Positions 51,426 through 61,231 of a stretch of 64,000 nt of DNA are shown here, one piece after another. This DNA is from an uncultured Aquimarina sp. (GTDB taxonomy: Bacteria; Bacteroidota; Bacteroidia; Flavobacteriales; Flavobacteriaceae). A program made the translations under genes and the position numbers. Position 1 is the first letter of the stretch, and each line of letters starts with the position of its first letter. The stretch covers positions 206,563 to 270,562 of the forward strand of contig CALGLV010000006.1 in the NCBI GenBank assembly GCA_937958985.1, given 5' to 3'. Below the pieces are notes generated by a model. The model saw nothing but the letters and a program-made list of their open reading frames with translations, was not told where the DNA came from and did not search any database.

Positions 51426-52205
51426 ATGAAAATTGATATTCCACAAGGAAAAAAAGTCTATTTTTCTTCTGACAATCATTTAGGAGCTCCTAACAAAATA
51501 GAAAGCAAAGCTAAAGAAGTAAAGTTTTTACGCTGGCTCGACAGCGTAAAAAAAGATGCCGCAGCTATTTTTCTTTTAGGCGATCTTTTCGACTTTTGGC
51601 ACGAATACAAAACAGTAGTCCCTAAAGGCTTTATTCGTGTTCTAGGGAAATTAGCCGAAATTTCTGATAGCGGAATTCCAATACACTTTTTCGTTGGCAA
51701 TCACGACTTATGGATGGATGGCTATTTCGAAGATGAACTAAACATCCCTGTATATCATAAACCTAAAGAATTTATTATAAACGGCACTTCTTTTTTTATA
51801 GGTCACGGCGATGGATTAGGCCCCAACGACAAAGGCTACAAACGAATGAAAAAAGTATTTACCAACCCATTAGCCAAATGGCTATTTAGGTGGATACATC
51901 CTGATATTGGTGTACGATTGGCTCAAAAACTTTCTACAGAAAATAAGTTAATTTCTGGTGATGACGATTTAATTTTTTTGGGAGAAGAAAACGAGTGGCT
52001 TGTGCAGTATTGCAAAAGAAAATTAAGCCAACAACACCGTGATCACTTTATATTTGGACACCGACACTTGCCTTTACAAATACCCTTAGAAAACAATGCC
52101 CTTTACACAAATTTAGGCGATTGGTGCAACCACTTTACCTATGGTGAATTTGATGGAAAAACTATGCTCTTAAAGCATTTTGAAAAACTTAGCGATATGC
52201 CGTAA
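51426..52205 (+). CDS. lpxH: UDP-2,3-diacylglucosamine diphosphatase (LpxH-like metallophosphoesterase)
   Basis: VYFSSDNHLGAP, LGDLFDFWHEYK, GNHDLWM, GHGDGLGPND, GHRHLP; listed upstream start 51387 lies in the repeat element. Confidence 0.88.
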   Translation: MKIDIPQGKKVYFSSDNHLGAPNKIESKAKEVKFLRWLDSVKKDAAAIFLLGDLFDFWHEYKTVVPKGFIRVLGKLAEISDSGIPIHFFVGNHDLWMDGYFEDELNIPVYHKPKEFIINGTSFFIGHGDGLGPNDKGYKRMKKVFTNPLAKWLFRWIHPDIGVRLAQKLSTENKLISGDDDLIFLGEENEWLVQYCKRKLSQQHRDHFIFGHRHLPLQIPLENNALYTNLGDWCNHFTYGEFDGKTMLLKHFEKLSDMP

Positions 52206-52881
52206 ATAAAACTACCAAATCTTCGTCTAATATACTTCTTCCCGCAACTGTCCCATCTGTATAAACCATATTAATGGTAAAACCATCAGCGGTGAAACCA
52301 GTTACCTGCCCTGTAATTACTCCTAAGTTATCTCCATTCTGATTTCCATACCTAAGCCCTATAGCATTGGTACTCGATGCAAATCGACTAATATCATTAA
52401 TTGAATTTGCATTACCTCCAACATAAATAACTTGTTGAGCCGGTAAAGCACCTCCATCGTCCCTAGCAAAACCATTCATCGATCCAAAAGAGTTATTAGG
52501 GCCATTATCGTTATTATTTCCCGTAGAGTTATCATTCTCAAGATCCAATGTTTCAACATTCACATGAGCCACAAAAGTAACCGATGATGGTCTAAAAGGT
52601 ATTCCTGTTACCGTAGCAGTTCCTGGTCCTGTGATTGTAACCACTCCAGGATATATATTTCCTGCCGTTAAAATTTCTTGCCAACCAACATTTGTATATT
52701 CAAACAAACGATGAATATCGGTATCATATACTAAATTACCCTCCTGTATAGTACCCGTAATATTATTCAATCGATCATTTGTGCTTATTCTAGGCACTCC
52801 TAATAAAGAGTTATTATCAATTGACTGAGCAACAACAATATTAAATAACAGCACAAAAACTGTTAACACGCTTAATTTCAT
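52189..52881 (-). CDS. Secreted protein of unknown function with tail-fibre/adhesin-like N-terminal motif
   Basis: Signal peptide; LLGVPRISTNDRLNN...EGNLVYDTDIHRLFEYTNVGWQEI motif. Confidence 0.6.
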   Translation of the reverse strand: MKLSVLTVFVLLFNIVVAQSIDNNSLLGVPRISTNDRLNNITGTIQEGNLVYDTDIHRLFEYTNVGWQEILTAGNIYPGVVTITGPGTATVTGIPFRPSSVTFVAHVNVETLDLENDNSTGNNNDNGPNNSFGSMNGFARDDGGALPAQQVIYVGGNANSINDISRFASSTNAIGLRYGNQNGDNLGVITGQVTGFTADGFTINMVYTDGTVAGRSILDEDLVVLFTAYR

Positions 52882-53059
52882 TCAATTACAATTAATATTA
52901 GAAGGACTAAAATATTACAATCCAATTGGATCACAAAGCATAATGTGTAGTTTATCCGATTTTTAACTAATTTCAGCTTTAATTTTAACCAACCAAGGCA
53001 AATCAATATATTTTTTTTACCTTAAAAATATTTACCAAAATTAATTAGCCGCAAAACCT

Positions 53060-53992
53060 ATGCATTTTAAAATAACAACAGCCTTTCAATATATACTACT
53101 AACATTACTTTTTCTTAGCTGTAAAGCCTACCAAGTTGAAACAAAACCAACAGATATGAGTTATACTGATTTTAGTAATGAGCAACAATTTTGGAAATCT
53201 TCCGAGGGCAATATTGCTTACATAGATAAAGGGCAAGGCAAACCTTTACTACTATTGCATGGAGTACCTACCTCTGGCTGGTTATACCGTAAAATGATTG
53301 ACCCTTTAGTTGCCAAAGGCTACCGCGTAATTGTACCCGATATGCTTGGCTTTGGAAATAGCAATCACCCTGGTGGTTATGACATTTACGACAAATCCGC
53401 TCACGCTAAACGTATATTAGGTTTAATGGAGCATCTTAATATAAAAAACTGGCATCATGTAATGCACGACGCTGGTGGGCTATGGACTTGGGAGCTTTTT
53501 AAGCAAAAACCCGAAAAAATAACCAATCTTACTGTTTTAAATACCATAATTTATCAAGACGGTTTTTGCCCTCCAATACAAATTAAAAAAGGCCTTATCG
53601 GAAAAGTAATTATGTGGGGTTATCGTACTAAAACCAACCTAATGATAAAAAAATTATTTGAAGATGGCACGAATGATTATCCTATGAGTAAAGCCGATAC
53701 TGAAGGATATACAATTCCTTTACGAAAAGGAAAAACCAATGCTTTATATAAATTTTTCACTTCTAACACCAAAGCTATACCTGATTACGCTTCAACTCTA
53801 AAAAAAATTAATATACCCGTTCAGGTAATTTGGGGTGTAAACGATAAAATTTTGGTTTGGGACAAGCAGGCTTCTTCTGTTATCAACGATTTAAAAATAG
53901 ATCCTAAAAACATTCACCTACTCAAAAAAAATCATTTTTTACAAGAAGAAGCTTCCAATGAGTTAATTCAATTTATTAGCGATTTTAATTAA
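53060..53992 (+). CDS. Alpha/beta-hydrolase lipoprotein, haloalkane dehalogenase/epoxide hydrolase-like
   Basis: Lipobox TLLFLSCKAY; LLLHGVPTSGWLYRKM; VMHDAGGLW nucleophile elbow with Asp; catalytic His KKNHFLQEE. Confidence 0.85.
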   Translation: MHFKITTAFQYILLTLLFLSCKAYQVETKPTDMSYTDFSNEQQFWKSSEGNIAYIDKGQGKPLLLLHGVPTSGWLYRKMIDPLVAKGYRVIVPDMLGFGNSNHPGGYDIYDKSAHAKRILGLMEHLNIKNWHHVMHDAGGLWTWELFKQKPEKITNLTVLNTIIYQDGFCPPIQIKKGLIGKVIMWGYRTKTNLMIKKLFEDGTNDYPMSKADTEGYTIPLRKGKTNALYKFFTSNTKAIPDYASTLKKINIPVQVIWGVNDKILVWDKQASSVINDLKIDPKNIHLLKKNHFLQEEASNELIQFISDFN

Positions 53993-53997
53993 ACAAA

Positions 53998-54630
53998 ATG
54001 ATCGAAAAGCTTAATAGTAGCTATAATCACTTATTTGAGAAAGAGCTATTAAAAGAAATATCGGAAGTGGGAACCTATTACGAGGTGCCTGCCGACACTA
54101 TGCTAATTGACCTTGACCAGCCCATTACAAGTATGCCTTTATTATTAAAAGGAGCTATTAAAATTTTGAAAGAAGATACCGATAGTTCAGAACTGTTAAT
54201 TTATTTTATTGAAAAAGGAGAAACCTGTGCCATGACAATGAATTGTTGCTTAGGCTCTAAAAAAAGTGAAATACGAGCCATTACTGAAGTAGATACACAA
54301 CTTATTATGATACCTGTTCAAAAAATGGAAGAATGGACCGGGAAATATAAAAACTGGAGGCATTTTGTTTTTGATAGCTACCATAATAGACTAAGCGAAA
54401 TGCTTGCAACCATTGAAAGTGTCGCTTTTGGAAATATGGACCTGCGTTTAACCAATTATTTAAAAGAAAAATCGCGTATAAATAATTCGAAAACAATTCA
54501 AAACACACATCAAGAAATTGCCTACGATTTACATAGCTCTCGCGTAGTAATTTCCAGATTACTTAAAAAAATGGAAAACAAGGGTGCTATTAAACTGCAC
54601 CGAAATGCTATTGAAATTTTGAGTTTATAA
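53998..54630 (+). CDS. Crp/Fnr family transcriptional regulator
   Basis: cNMP-binding-like N-terminus; HTH HQEIAYDLHSSRVVISRLLKKMENKGAIKLHR. Confidence 0.93.
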   Translation: MIEKLNSSYNHLFEKELLKEISEVGTYYEVPADTMLIDLDQPITSMPLLLKGAIKILKEDTDSSELLIYFIEKGETCAMTMNCCLGSKKSEIRAITEVDTQLIMIPVQKMEEWTGKYKNWRHFVFDSYHNRLSEMLATIESVAFGNMDLRLTNYLKEKSRINNSKTIQNTHQEIAYDLHSSRVVISRLLKKMENKGAIKLHRNAIEILSL

Positions 54631-54694
54631 AACTAAGCTTGATTTCAAAAAAACCTCTGTATCTTTTATTTATTAATATACAAAAAGGCAAACC

Positions 54695-57010
54695 TTATAA
54701 AACCAATAAACCGTGTTCTCTTAAAATATTTATAGGTTTTGAATACCAAAACAATTCAAAATGTTCAAATTGTTGTTCAAAATCTTGTTTCAATTCTTTA
54801 AATGAATTTTGTTTTTGATTTAAGGGGGTGCTTTTTCGAAGTGCTTCAATAAGCCACGCTCCTTTTTCTTTATCAGTAGTGATTTTAATTTCTTCTCTTT
54901 TACTATGGAATGTCATTTCTAATGAGTTATAAATAACTCCTTTTTTTGATTTTCTTTTATGTTCTATTGTAGGCATATTCCCTAGCCATATAATTTTAGA
55001 AGTTTGCTTCGTGTTTAAATTTTCTTCGTTAGCCAAACTATCATAAATAAAATCGGGATGTATTGTTGTCTCAGGTATTTTAAAATCGAACCATTCGCGA
55101 AGCGGAAAATCAAATGCAATACCGTGCATATAATTAAATAACGATTTTTTTAAACCATAACTAAATTTAGAATGATCAATCCCTGTATGGTCTTTAAATT
55201 CAACATCGTTATTAGCAAATTCTATATTTTTATAATTAGGCGTAATTCCATATTCTGAAGGATTAATACCAATAGGACTATGCGCTGTTAAAGCAAATTG
55301 ATGCCAAAAACCCGACTGCAAAACGCCTAACTCAAATAATTGACGCACCATTTCTAAACTATCTACGGTTTCTTGAACGGTTTGCGTAGGGTATCCATAC
55401 ATCAAGTAAGAATGCACCATTATATCTGCTTCGGTAAAATTGCGAGTTACACGAGCTACTTGCTCAACAGTTACTCCTTTATCTATTAATTTCAATAATC
55501 GATCAGAGGCCACCTCCAACCCTCCAGAAACGGCAATACAGCCCGAGGCTTTTAACAAGTAACAAAGATCTTTTGTAAAGTTTTTTTCGAACCTAATATT
55601 GGTCCACCAAGTAACTACTAATTTTCGTTTAATGATTTCCAAAGCCACTGCCTTCATTAATGAAGGCGGTGCTGCTTCATCTACAAAATGAAATCCATTT
55701 TCGCCAGTTTGCTCAATCATTTGTTCCATCCGATCGACCAATAAATTGGCAGTTACCGGTTCGTAAACTTTAATATAATCTAACGAAATATCGCAAAAAG
55801 TACACTTACCCCAATAGCAACCGTGTGCCATGGTGAGTTTATTCCAACGTCCGTCGCTCCACAAACTATGCATTGGATTGGCAATTTCAATTACAGAAAT
55901 ATATTCTTGTAATTTCAAGTCTGAATAATCGGGTATACCAACTGCTACTTGCTTATAATCAGCTCTTTTTGTGTTATTTTTGTATACTACTTTTCCATCT
56001 TCTAATAAGAAAGTACGTTTAAATTCGCTTTTCACCCCTTTCCCGTTAGTAATGGAATCGAATACCAACTCTACAGGCAACTCTCCGTCGTCCAAAGTTA
56101 TATAATCAAAAAACTCAAATACACGAGTATCGGTTACAGATCTCAACTCTGTATTAGGAAAACCACCCCCCATTGAAACCGTAATTTCTGGGTAGTTTTT
56201 TTTTATGTGCTGTGCACATCTAAAAGCACTGTATAAATTCCCTGGAAAGGGCACTGAAAGACCCACTAATTTAGGTTGAATTTCCTGTAAACGAGCGTCT
56301 AATATTGCGATTGCAATCTCATCAATAAACGTAAAGCCTCCTTGTAAATACTCATACAACTCATCAAAAGAATTGGCGCTTTGCCCCAAACGTTCTGCAT
56401 ACCTACTAAAGCCAAAATTTTCGTCGATACATTCCACTACAAAATCAGACAAATCTTCTAAAAACAGTGTTGCCAAATGCTTTGCCTTATCTTGCAAGCC
56501 CATGGCTCCAAATGCCCAATCCATATCTTCTAATGCTGAAAATCGAGACGCTTCTGGCAAAAAACCTTCCGTACAAATTTGCCTAGCAAACGTAGGATTG
56601 CTTCCTTGTAAAAAGGAAATTACTTTATCTAAAATTTGTAAATAATCTTCTCTTAAAGCATAAATACGTTGACTGTTTTCGGAAACAATTGTACCCTCTT
56701 CTAAGGCAAAATCAAAAACCTGTTGAAAGGTTTTTTCAGAAAACAACTTTAAAATTACCTCAATGCCCAAATCCATTTGAAAAACACTAATCCCTTTGGT
56801 ATTTAAAAACCCCTTAAGGTAAGCAGTCCCTGGGTATGGAGTATTAAGCTGCGTAAAAGGTGGCGTGATGAGTACTATATCTTTCAAAAGAGTTTTTGTA
56901 TTAGCTATTGGCCACAAAGATACTAGATTTGAATATCCTATTATTACATTTAAGCAACTCCATTTATGAGCAATAATCCATTGCTTTGAATGAGTAACTT
57001 CAAAATTCAA
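54695..57010 (-). CDS. B12-binding-domain-type radical SAM protein; true start uncertain
   Basis: DIVLITPPFTQLNTPYPGTAYLKGFL; HGCYWGKCTFCDISLDY cluster motif; first ~40 codons may be non-coding. Confidence 0.85.
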   Translation of the reverse strand: MNFEVTHSKQWIIAHKWSCLNVIIGYSNLVSLWPIANTKTLLKDIVLITPPFTQLNTPYPGTAYLKGFLNTKGISVFQMDLGIEVILKLFSEKTFQQVFDFALEEGTIVSENSQRIYALREDYLQILDKVISFLQGSNPTFARQICTEGFLPEASRFSALEDMDWAFGAMGLQDKAKHLATLFLEDLSDFVVECIDENFGFSRYAERLGQSANSFDELYEYLQGGFTFIDEIAIAILDARLQEIQPKLVGLSVPFPGNLYSAFRCAQHIKKNYPEITVSMGGGFPNTELRSVTDTRVFEFFDYITLDDGELPVELVFDSITNGKGVKSEFKRTFLLEDGKVVYKNNTKRADYKQVAVGIPDYSDLKLQEYISVIEIANPMHSLWSDGRWNKLTMAHGCYWGKCTFCDISLDYIKVYEPVTANLLVDRMEQMIEQTGENGFHFVDEAAPPSLMKAVALEIIKRKLVVTWWTNIRFEKNFTKDLCYLLKASGCIAVSGGLEVASDRLLKLIDKGVTVEQVARVTRNFTEADIMVHSYLMYGYPTQTVQETVDSLEMVRQLFELGVLQSGFWHQFALTAHSPIGINPSEYGITPNYKNIEFANNDVEFKDHTGIDHSKFSYGLKKSLFNYMHGIAFDFPLREWFDFKIPETTIHPDFIYDSLANEENLNTKQTSKIIWLGNMPTIEHKRKSKKGVIYNSLEMTFHSKREEIKITTDKEKGAWLIEALRKSTPLNQKQNSFKELKQDFEQQFEHFELFWYSKPINILREHGLLVL

Positions 57011-57100
57011 CCTTTGCTATTAATAAGCCGAGGAATGCTTAACTTTACTAAGTCCTTTTTTTAAAAGAAATTAAAAGTACAATTTTAAAATTTTCGAATT

Positions 57101-57658
57101 ATGAACTGGATTTATAATCCCTGGCCTTGGTACATTTCAGGACCTATGATCGCACTTATTTTATTTGCTCTCCTTATGGTTGGAAAACGATTTGGAATGT
57201 CCTCGAACCTAAAAACACTATGTACTATTTGTGGAGCTGGCAAAAACACTTCTTTTTTCAAATTTGATTGGAAATCCCAAAAATGGAATTTAATTGTAGT
57301 CGTAGGAGCTATTATTGGTGGGTGTATAGCCCACTTTTTTTTAAGCACTACTGCTATTGTAAATCTTAATCCTAATACAATTATCAATTTAAAAGCACTG
57401 GGCTTTGAGAGTGCTGGAAAGGCTTATTTGCCTGAAAAACTATTCAGTATAAATGCACTAACCGATATTAAAAGCATTCTTGTGTTAGCTATTGGTGGCT
57501 TTTTAGTTGGTTTCGGGGCACGTTATGCTAACGGCTGTACTTCTGGACACGCTATCTCGGGACTTAGTAATTTACAATTACCTTCTTTAATTGCTGTAAT
57601 TGGCTTTTTTATAGGAGGATTAGTTATGATTCATTTTATATATCCTTTAATTTTTTAA
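57101..57658 (+). CDS. YeeE/YedE thiosulfate-transporter-like membrane protein (half 1)
   Basis: GGFLVGFGARYANGCTSGHAISGLSNL. Confidence 0.92.
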   Translation: MNWIYNPWPWYISGPMIALILFALLMVGKRFGMSSNLKTLCTICGAGKNTSFFKFDWKSQKWNLIVVVGAIIGGCIAHFFLSTTAIVNLNPNTIINLKALGFESAGKAYLPEKLFSINALTDIKSILVLAIGGFLVGFGARYANGCTSGHAISGLSNLQLPSLIAVIGFFIGGLVMIHFIYPLIF

Positions 57659-57661
57659 CTT

Positions 57662-58078
57662 ATGAAAAGAGGTTTAACTTATTTAGGAATCGGAATTGTT
57701 TTTGGAATTACCATGTTTAAATCTGAAGCTGCATCTTGGTTTCGGATTTATGAAATGTTTCGGTTTGAATCCTTCCATATGTACGGAATTATAGGATCTG
57801 CTTTGGTATTAGGAATTATAATCACCCAATGTATAAAACGCTTCAATATTAAATCTATTTATGGAGATCCTATTACTATTCCCGCTAAAGAAAAAGGATT
57901 TTACAGATATATTATAGGTGGTATTATTTTTGGATTGGGCTGGGCTTTGGCGGGCGCATGTCCTGGACCAATGTTTACTTTAATTGGCGCCGGATTTATT
58001 CCTATATTGGTAGTAATTGCTTTTAGTGTTTTAGGCACTTATGTATACGGTATTTTGAAAGACAAACTACCTCACTAA
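57662..58078 (+). CDS. YeeE/YedE-like membrane protein (half 2)
   Basis: GGIIFGLGWALAGACPGPMFTLIGAG. Confidence 0.92.
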   Translation: MKRGLTYLGIGIVFGITMFKSEAASWFRIYEMFRFESFHMYGIIGSALVLGIIITQCIKRFNIKSIYGDPITIPAKEKGFYRYIIGGIIFGLGWALAGACPGPMFTLIGAGFIPILVVIAFSVLGTYVYGILKDKLPH

Positions 58079-58114
58079 TAATATATACAATAGCAATATT
58101 TAATACTTTATGAT

Positions 58115-59245
58115 ATGTTAAAAAAGACAACTATTTTTTTACTACTTACTACTGTTTGCATAACGCTTTGTAATGCCCAAAAAAAAGCACCTTCTACAGA
58201 AGAACAATCTCTTAAAGAAAACTTTAAAGACGATTTTTTAATTGGTGCCGCTGTAAATTCAAATCAATGTAAAGAATTGAATTCAGAAGAATCTATATTG
58301 ATTAAAAAAGAATTTAATAGCATTACTCCCGAAAACGATTTAAAATGGAGTAACATTCATCCACGAAAAGATGGTTTTAATTTCAACTTAGCCGATAAGT
58401 ACGTATCGTTCGGAGAAAAAAACAATATGCATATTGTGGGGCACACTTTGATTTGGCACAGCCAACTTGCATCATGGGCTAAAAGAATTCAACAAAAAGA
58501 CACTTTAAAAAGTACCATTGCAAATCATATTAATACTATTGTAAAAAGATATAAAGGGCGAATAAACACTTGGGATGTTGTTAACGAAGCATTAAACGAA
58601 GATGGCTCTCCTAGAGAATCGATTTTTTATACTGTAATGGGAGGCGAAAATTATATTGACCTTGCTTTTGACCTTGCTGCCAAAGCAGACCCGGAAGCTA
58701 CTTTGGTTTATAATGATTATAACGTTTGTAATACTCAAAAACTAAAAGGCGTACTAAGGATTGTGAAAAACCTTAAAAACAAAGATATAAAGATAGACGC
58801 TGTTGGAATTCAAGCGCATTGGAGCTTAACTGAACCTTCTATAGAAACTATAGAAAAAACAATTACTTCCATAGCTGCTTCAGGTGTGCAAGTAATGTTT
58901 ACAGAATTAGACATTACTGTGATTCCAAGTCCCTGGGATCTTGAAGGTGCTGCTGTTGAACAAAATTATGAGCAATATGAAAACGATTCTAAAATGAATC
59001 CTTACAAAAAAAGGCTTCCAAAAAAAATAGATCAAAAGTTAGCAAAACGCTACGAGGATATTTTTAATCTTTTTTTAAAGCATAAAGATAAAATAAGCCG
59101 GGTTACTTTTTGGGGCGTAAACGATGGCCAATCTTGGTTAAATAACTGGCCTATTAAAGGGCGAACCAATTACCCCTTATTGTTTGACACTAAGAACAAA
59201 CCTAAAAGCGCTTATTACTTGGTAAATGCCCTAAAGAAAAAGTAA
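58115..59245 (+). CDS. GH10 endo-1,4-beta-xylanase
   Basis: NSITPENDLKWSNIHP; GHTLIWHSQLASW; WDVVNEALNEDG acid/base; VMFTELDIT nucleophile. Confidence 0.96.
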   Translation: MLKKTTIFLLLTTVCITLCNAQKKAPSTEEQSLKENFKDDFLIGAAVNSNQCKELNSEESILIKKEFNSITPENDLKWSNIHPRKDGFNFNLADKYVSFGEKNNMHIVGHTLIWHSQLASWAKRIQQKDTLKSTIANHINTIVKRYKGRINTWDVVNEALNEDGSPRESIFYTVMGGENYIDLAFDLAAKADPEATLVYNDYNVCNTQKLKGVLRIVKNLKNKDIKIDAVGIQAHWSLTEPSIETIEKTITSIAASGVQVMFTELDITVIPSPWDLEGAAVEQNYEQYENDSKMNPYKKRLPKKIDQKLAKRYEDIFNLFLKHKDKISRVTFWGVNDGQSWLNNWPIKGRTNYPLLFDTKNKPKSAYYLVNALKKK

Positions 59246-59272
59246 GTTACTCATTAATAAAATCGTTCCAAC

Positions 59273-59509
59273 ATGAAAACAATGACTTGCAAACAACTCG
59301 GTGGCGCTTGCAATATTGAATTCCATGCCAATACTTTCGAAGAAATTGCCGAATTAAGCAAAAAACACGGTATGGAAATGCTTCAAAAAAAAGATCTCGA
59401 TCACATAAAAGCAATGGGCGCTATGCAACAATTAATGCAATCGCCCATTGCTATGCAAAAGTGGTTTGAACATAAAAAAGAGGAATTTAACACATTGCCT
59501 TCAAACTAA
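59273..59509 (+). CDS. DUF1059-like small protein
   Basis: MTCKQLGGACNIEFHANTFEEIAELSKKHGMEM. Confidence 0.75.
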   Translation: MKTMTCKQLGGACNIEFHANTFEEIAELSKKHGMEMLQKKDLDHIKAMGAMQQLMQSPIAMQKWFEHKKEEFNTLPSN

Positions 59510-59568
59510 TATAAGAAATAAGGGTACTCCATTTCTTTGCTGTACTATTTTAAAATACATTTGGAGCA

Positions 59569-60021
59569 ATGAATTTATTTAAGGAAAAAATACATCAACA
59601 ATGCCTAATATTGGCTATTGAAAAGCGAAATGAAATTTCGAATTCAATTAAACGCGTACAAGAATCTTTATCTTCTGAGGGCAAAAGCACCGCTGGCGAC
59701 AAACATGAAACGGGGCGAGCAATGCTTCAATTAGAACGAGAAAAACTAGGGCTTCAACTTAAAAATGCTGAAGAAACCTGTGCTGTTTTACAAAAAATAA
59801 AAGCAACGCAAACACACACACAAATAGCCTTAGGTAGCTTCGTAAAAACAGATGTAATGAATTACTACCTATCTGTTTCTATTGGGCAATTTAGTATTGA
59901 GGAAGAAGTTATTTTTGCTATTTCCCCTCAATCGCCTATCGGGAACCTGCTACTTGGAAAAACAATAAATGAATCGCTACAGTTTAATAAGAAAACCCAA
60001 ACTATTCTCGAAATAACTTAG
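59569..60021 (+). CDS. GreA/GreB-like protein (coiled coil plus FKBP-like C-terminus)
   Basis: AGDKHETGRAMLQLEREKLGLQL; FAISPQSPIGNLLLGKTINESLQF. Confidence 0.75.
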   Translation: MNLFKEKIHQQCLILAIEKRNEISNSIKRVQESLSSEGKSTAGDKHETGRAMLQLEREKLGLQLKNAEETCAVLQKIKATQTHTQIALGSFVKTDVMNYYLSVSIGQFSIEEEVIFAISPQSPIGNLLLGKTINESLQFNKKTQTILEIT

Positions 60022-60955
60022 CATTAAAACGCACTTTATTGCCCTTTGTAAAAGGAAATTTTGATTTTGACACTATTTTAATGGTATCAAAATTTAAATG
60101 AATTAGGTAATAACCACCTCTAAAAAAACAAGCCTCAACATTAGCCAAGTATTGTCCTTCTTCTACAATCTCAATTTGATTTGGGTACATTATTACTTTT
60201 CTTTTTGAAGCACCTAGATGTAAGGCTTTTTCAGAAATTAAATTAATTTCTGAAAACAAAGAAGCCGTATACGCATCTTTAGGATTTATATAAGTTTTTT
60301 GGGGAGTTTCAAAACTTTTTTGTTTTCCATCTTTTAATATTAATACCTTATCGGCAAACGGTAATACATCTTCCTTATCATGAGTAGCCGTAATACAGGT
60401 GATGTTTTGTTCTTTTACGTATTTAAATAATTGGTAACGTAATTGGTGTTTTTTAAAATTATCTATTTGGCTAAACGGTTCATCTAACAACAATACTTCA
60501 GGCTCTAATGCCAAAACTCTTGCTAAAGCAACCCGTTGTTTTTGACCTCCGCTTAAATAACGTACATGTGTGCTGGCATAATTTTCCATACCTACCACTT
60601 CTAGTAATTCTGAAATGCGCTTTTTCTTTTTTAAAGGATAAAAATTAGATAAAAAGTCTCCTACATTATCTGCAACACTAGTATAGGGCATTATATCTAA
60701 ATCCTGAGACAGGTATTTCATAAACGGATGCCCTGGCACTAAATTAAATTTTGGTCCACGTAATTGTTCCTGATTATGAAATATTGAACCTATTTCTATA
60801 TCGAACAAACCATATAATGCTTTTAACAAGGTGCTTTTACCACAACCGCTTTCGCCCATTAATGCAATATGCTCGCCATTACTAACCGAAAAATTAATAT
60901 TTGAAAGTACTGTTTTATTTGAATAGGCATAAGAAAGTTTCTTTACCAAAATCAT
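60002..60955 (-). CDS. ABC transporter ATP-binding protein with TOBE-like C-terminus
   Basis: GESGCGKSTLLKALYG; YLSGGQKQRVALARVLALEPEVLLLDEPF. Confidence 0.95.
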   Translation of the reverse strand: MILVKKLSYAYSNKTVLSNINFSVSNGEHIALMGESGCGKSTLLKALYGLFDIEIGSIFHNQEQLRGPKFNLVPGHPFMKYLSQDLDIMPYTSVADNVGDFLSNFYPLKKKKRISELLEVVGMENYASTHVRYLSGGQKQRVALARVLALEPEVLLLDEPFSQIDNFKKHQLRYQLFKYVKEQNITCITATHDKEDVLPFADKVLILKDGKQKSFETPQKTYINPKDAYTASLFSEINLISEKALHLGASKRKVIMYPNQIEIVEEGQYLANVEACFFRGGYYLIHLNFDTIKIVSKSKFPFTKGNKVRFNAKLFRE

Positions 60956-61146
60956 AAACTAAATTTTAAAGTAAAAGTAAATAGTTAAATTTTTATTTGC
61001 TATTTACTTTACATAATAAGTTGTAAAAAAGGGGTTTTTATTAATTATTGAAATAAAAAAGACAAAAAAATAATTTTACTAATTAAAAGATTACAAGCAA
61101 GTTACACTCATTAATTATAAGTAATTCCTACATTTTTTTAAAAAAA

Positions 61147-61179
61147 TTTGCTTATAACGTATTTTATCCTATATCTTTG
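61147..61179 (+). promoter_or_regulatory. Bacteroidota-type promoter of GH11-like copy 1
   Basis: TTTG - 21 bp - TATCTTTG; same architecture in copy 2. Confidence 0.75.
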
Positions 61180-61231
61180 TCTCAAACGTTTTCGCTTAGC
61201 GTTTCAATCTAACAACTAAACAAATTAAATT

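Noticed and set aside
60002-60021. 20-bp overlap between convergent GreA-like and ABC ATPase genes
   Set aside because: Short convergent tail overlaps also occur at 4449-4469 and 52189-52205; ordinary for compact genomes.
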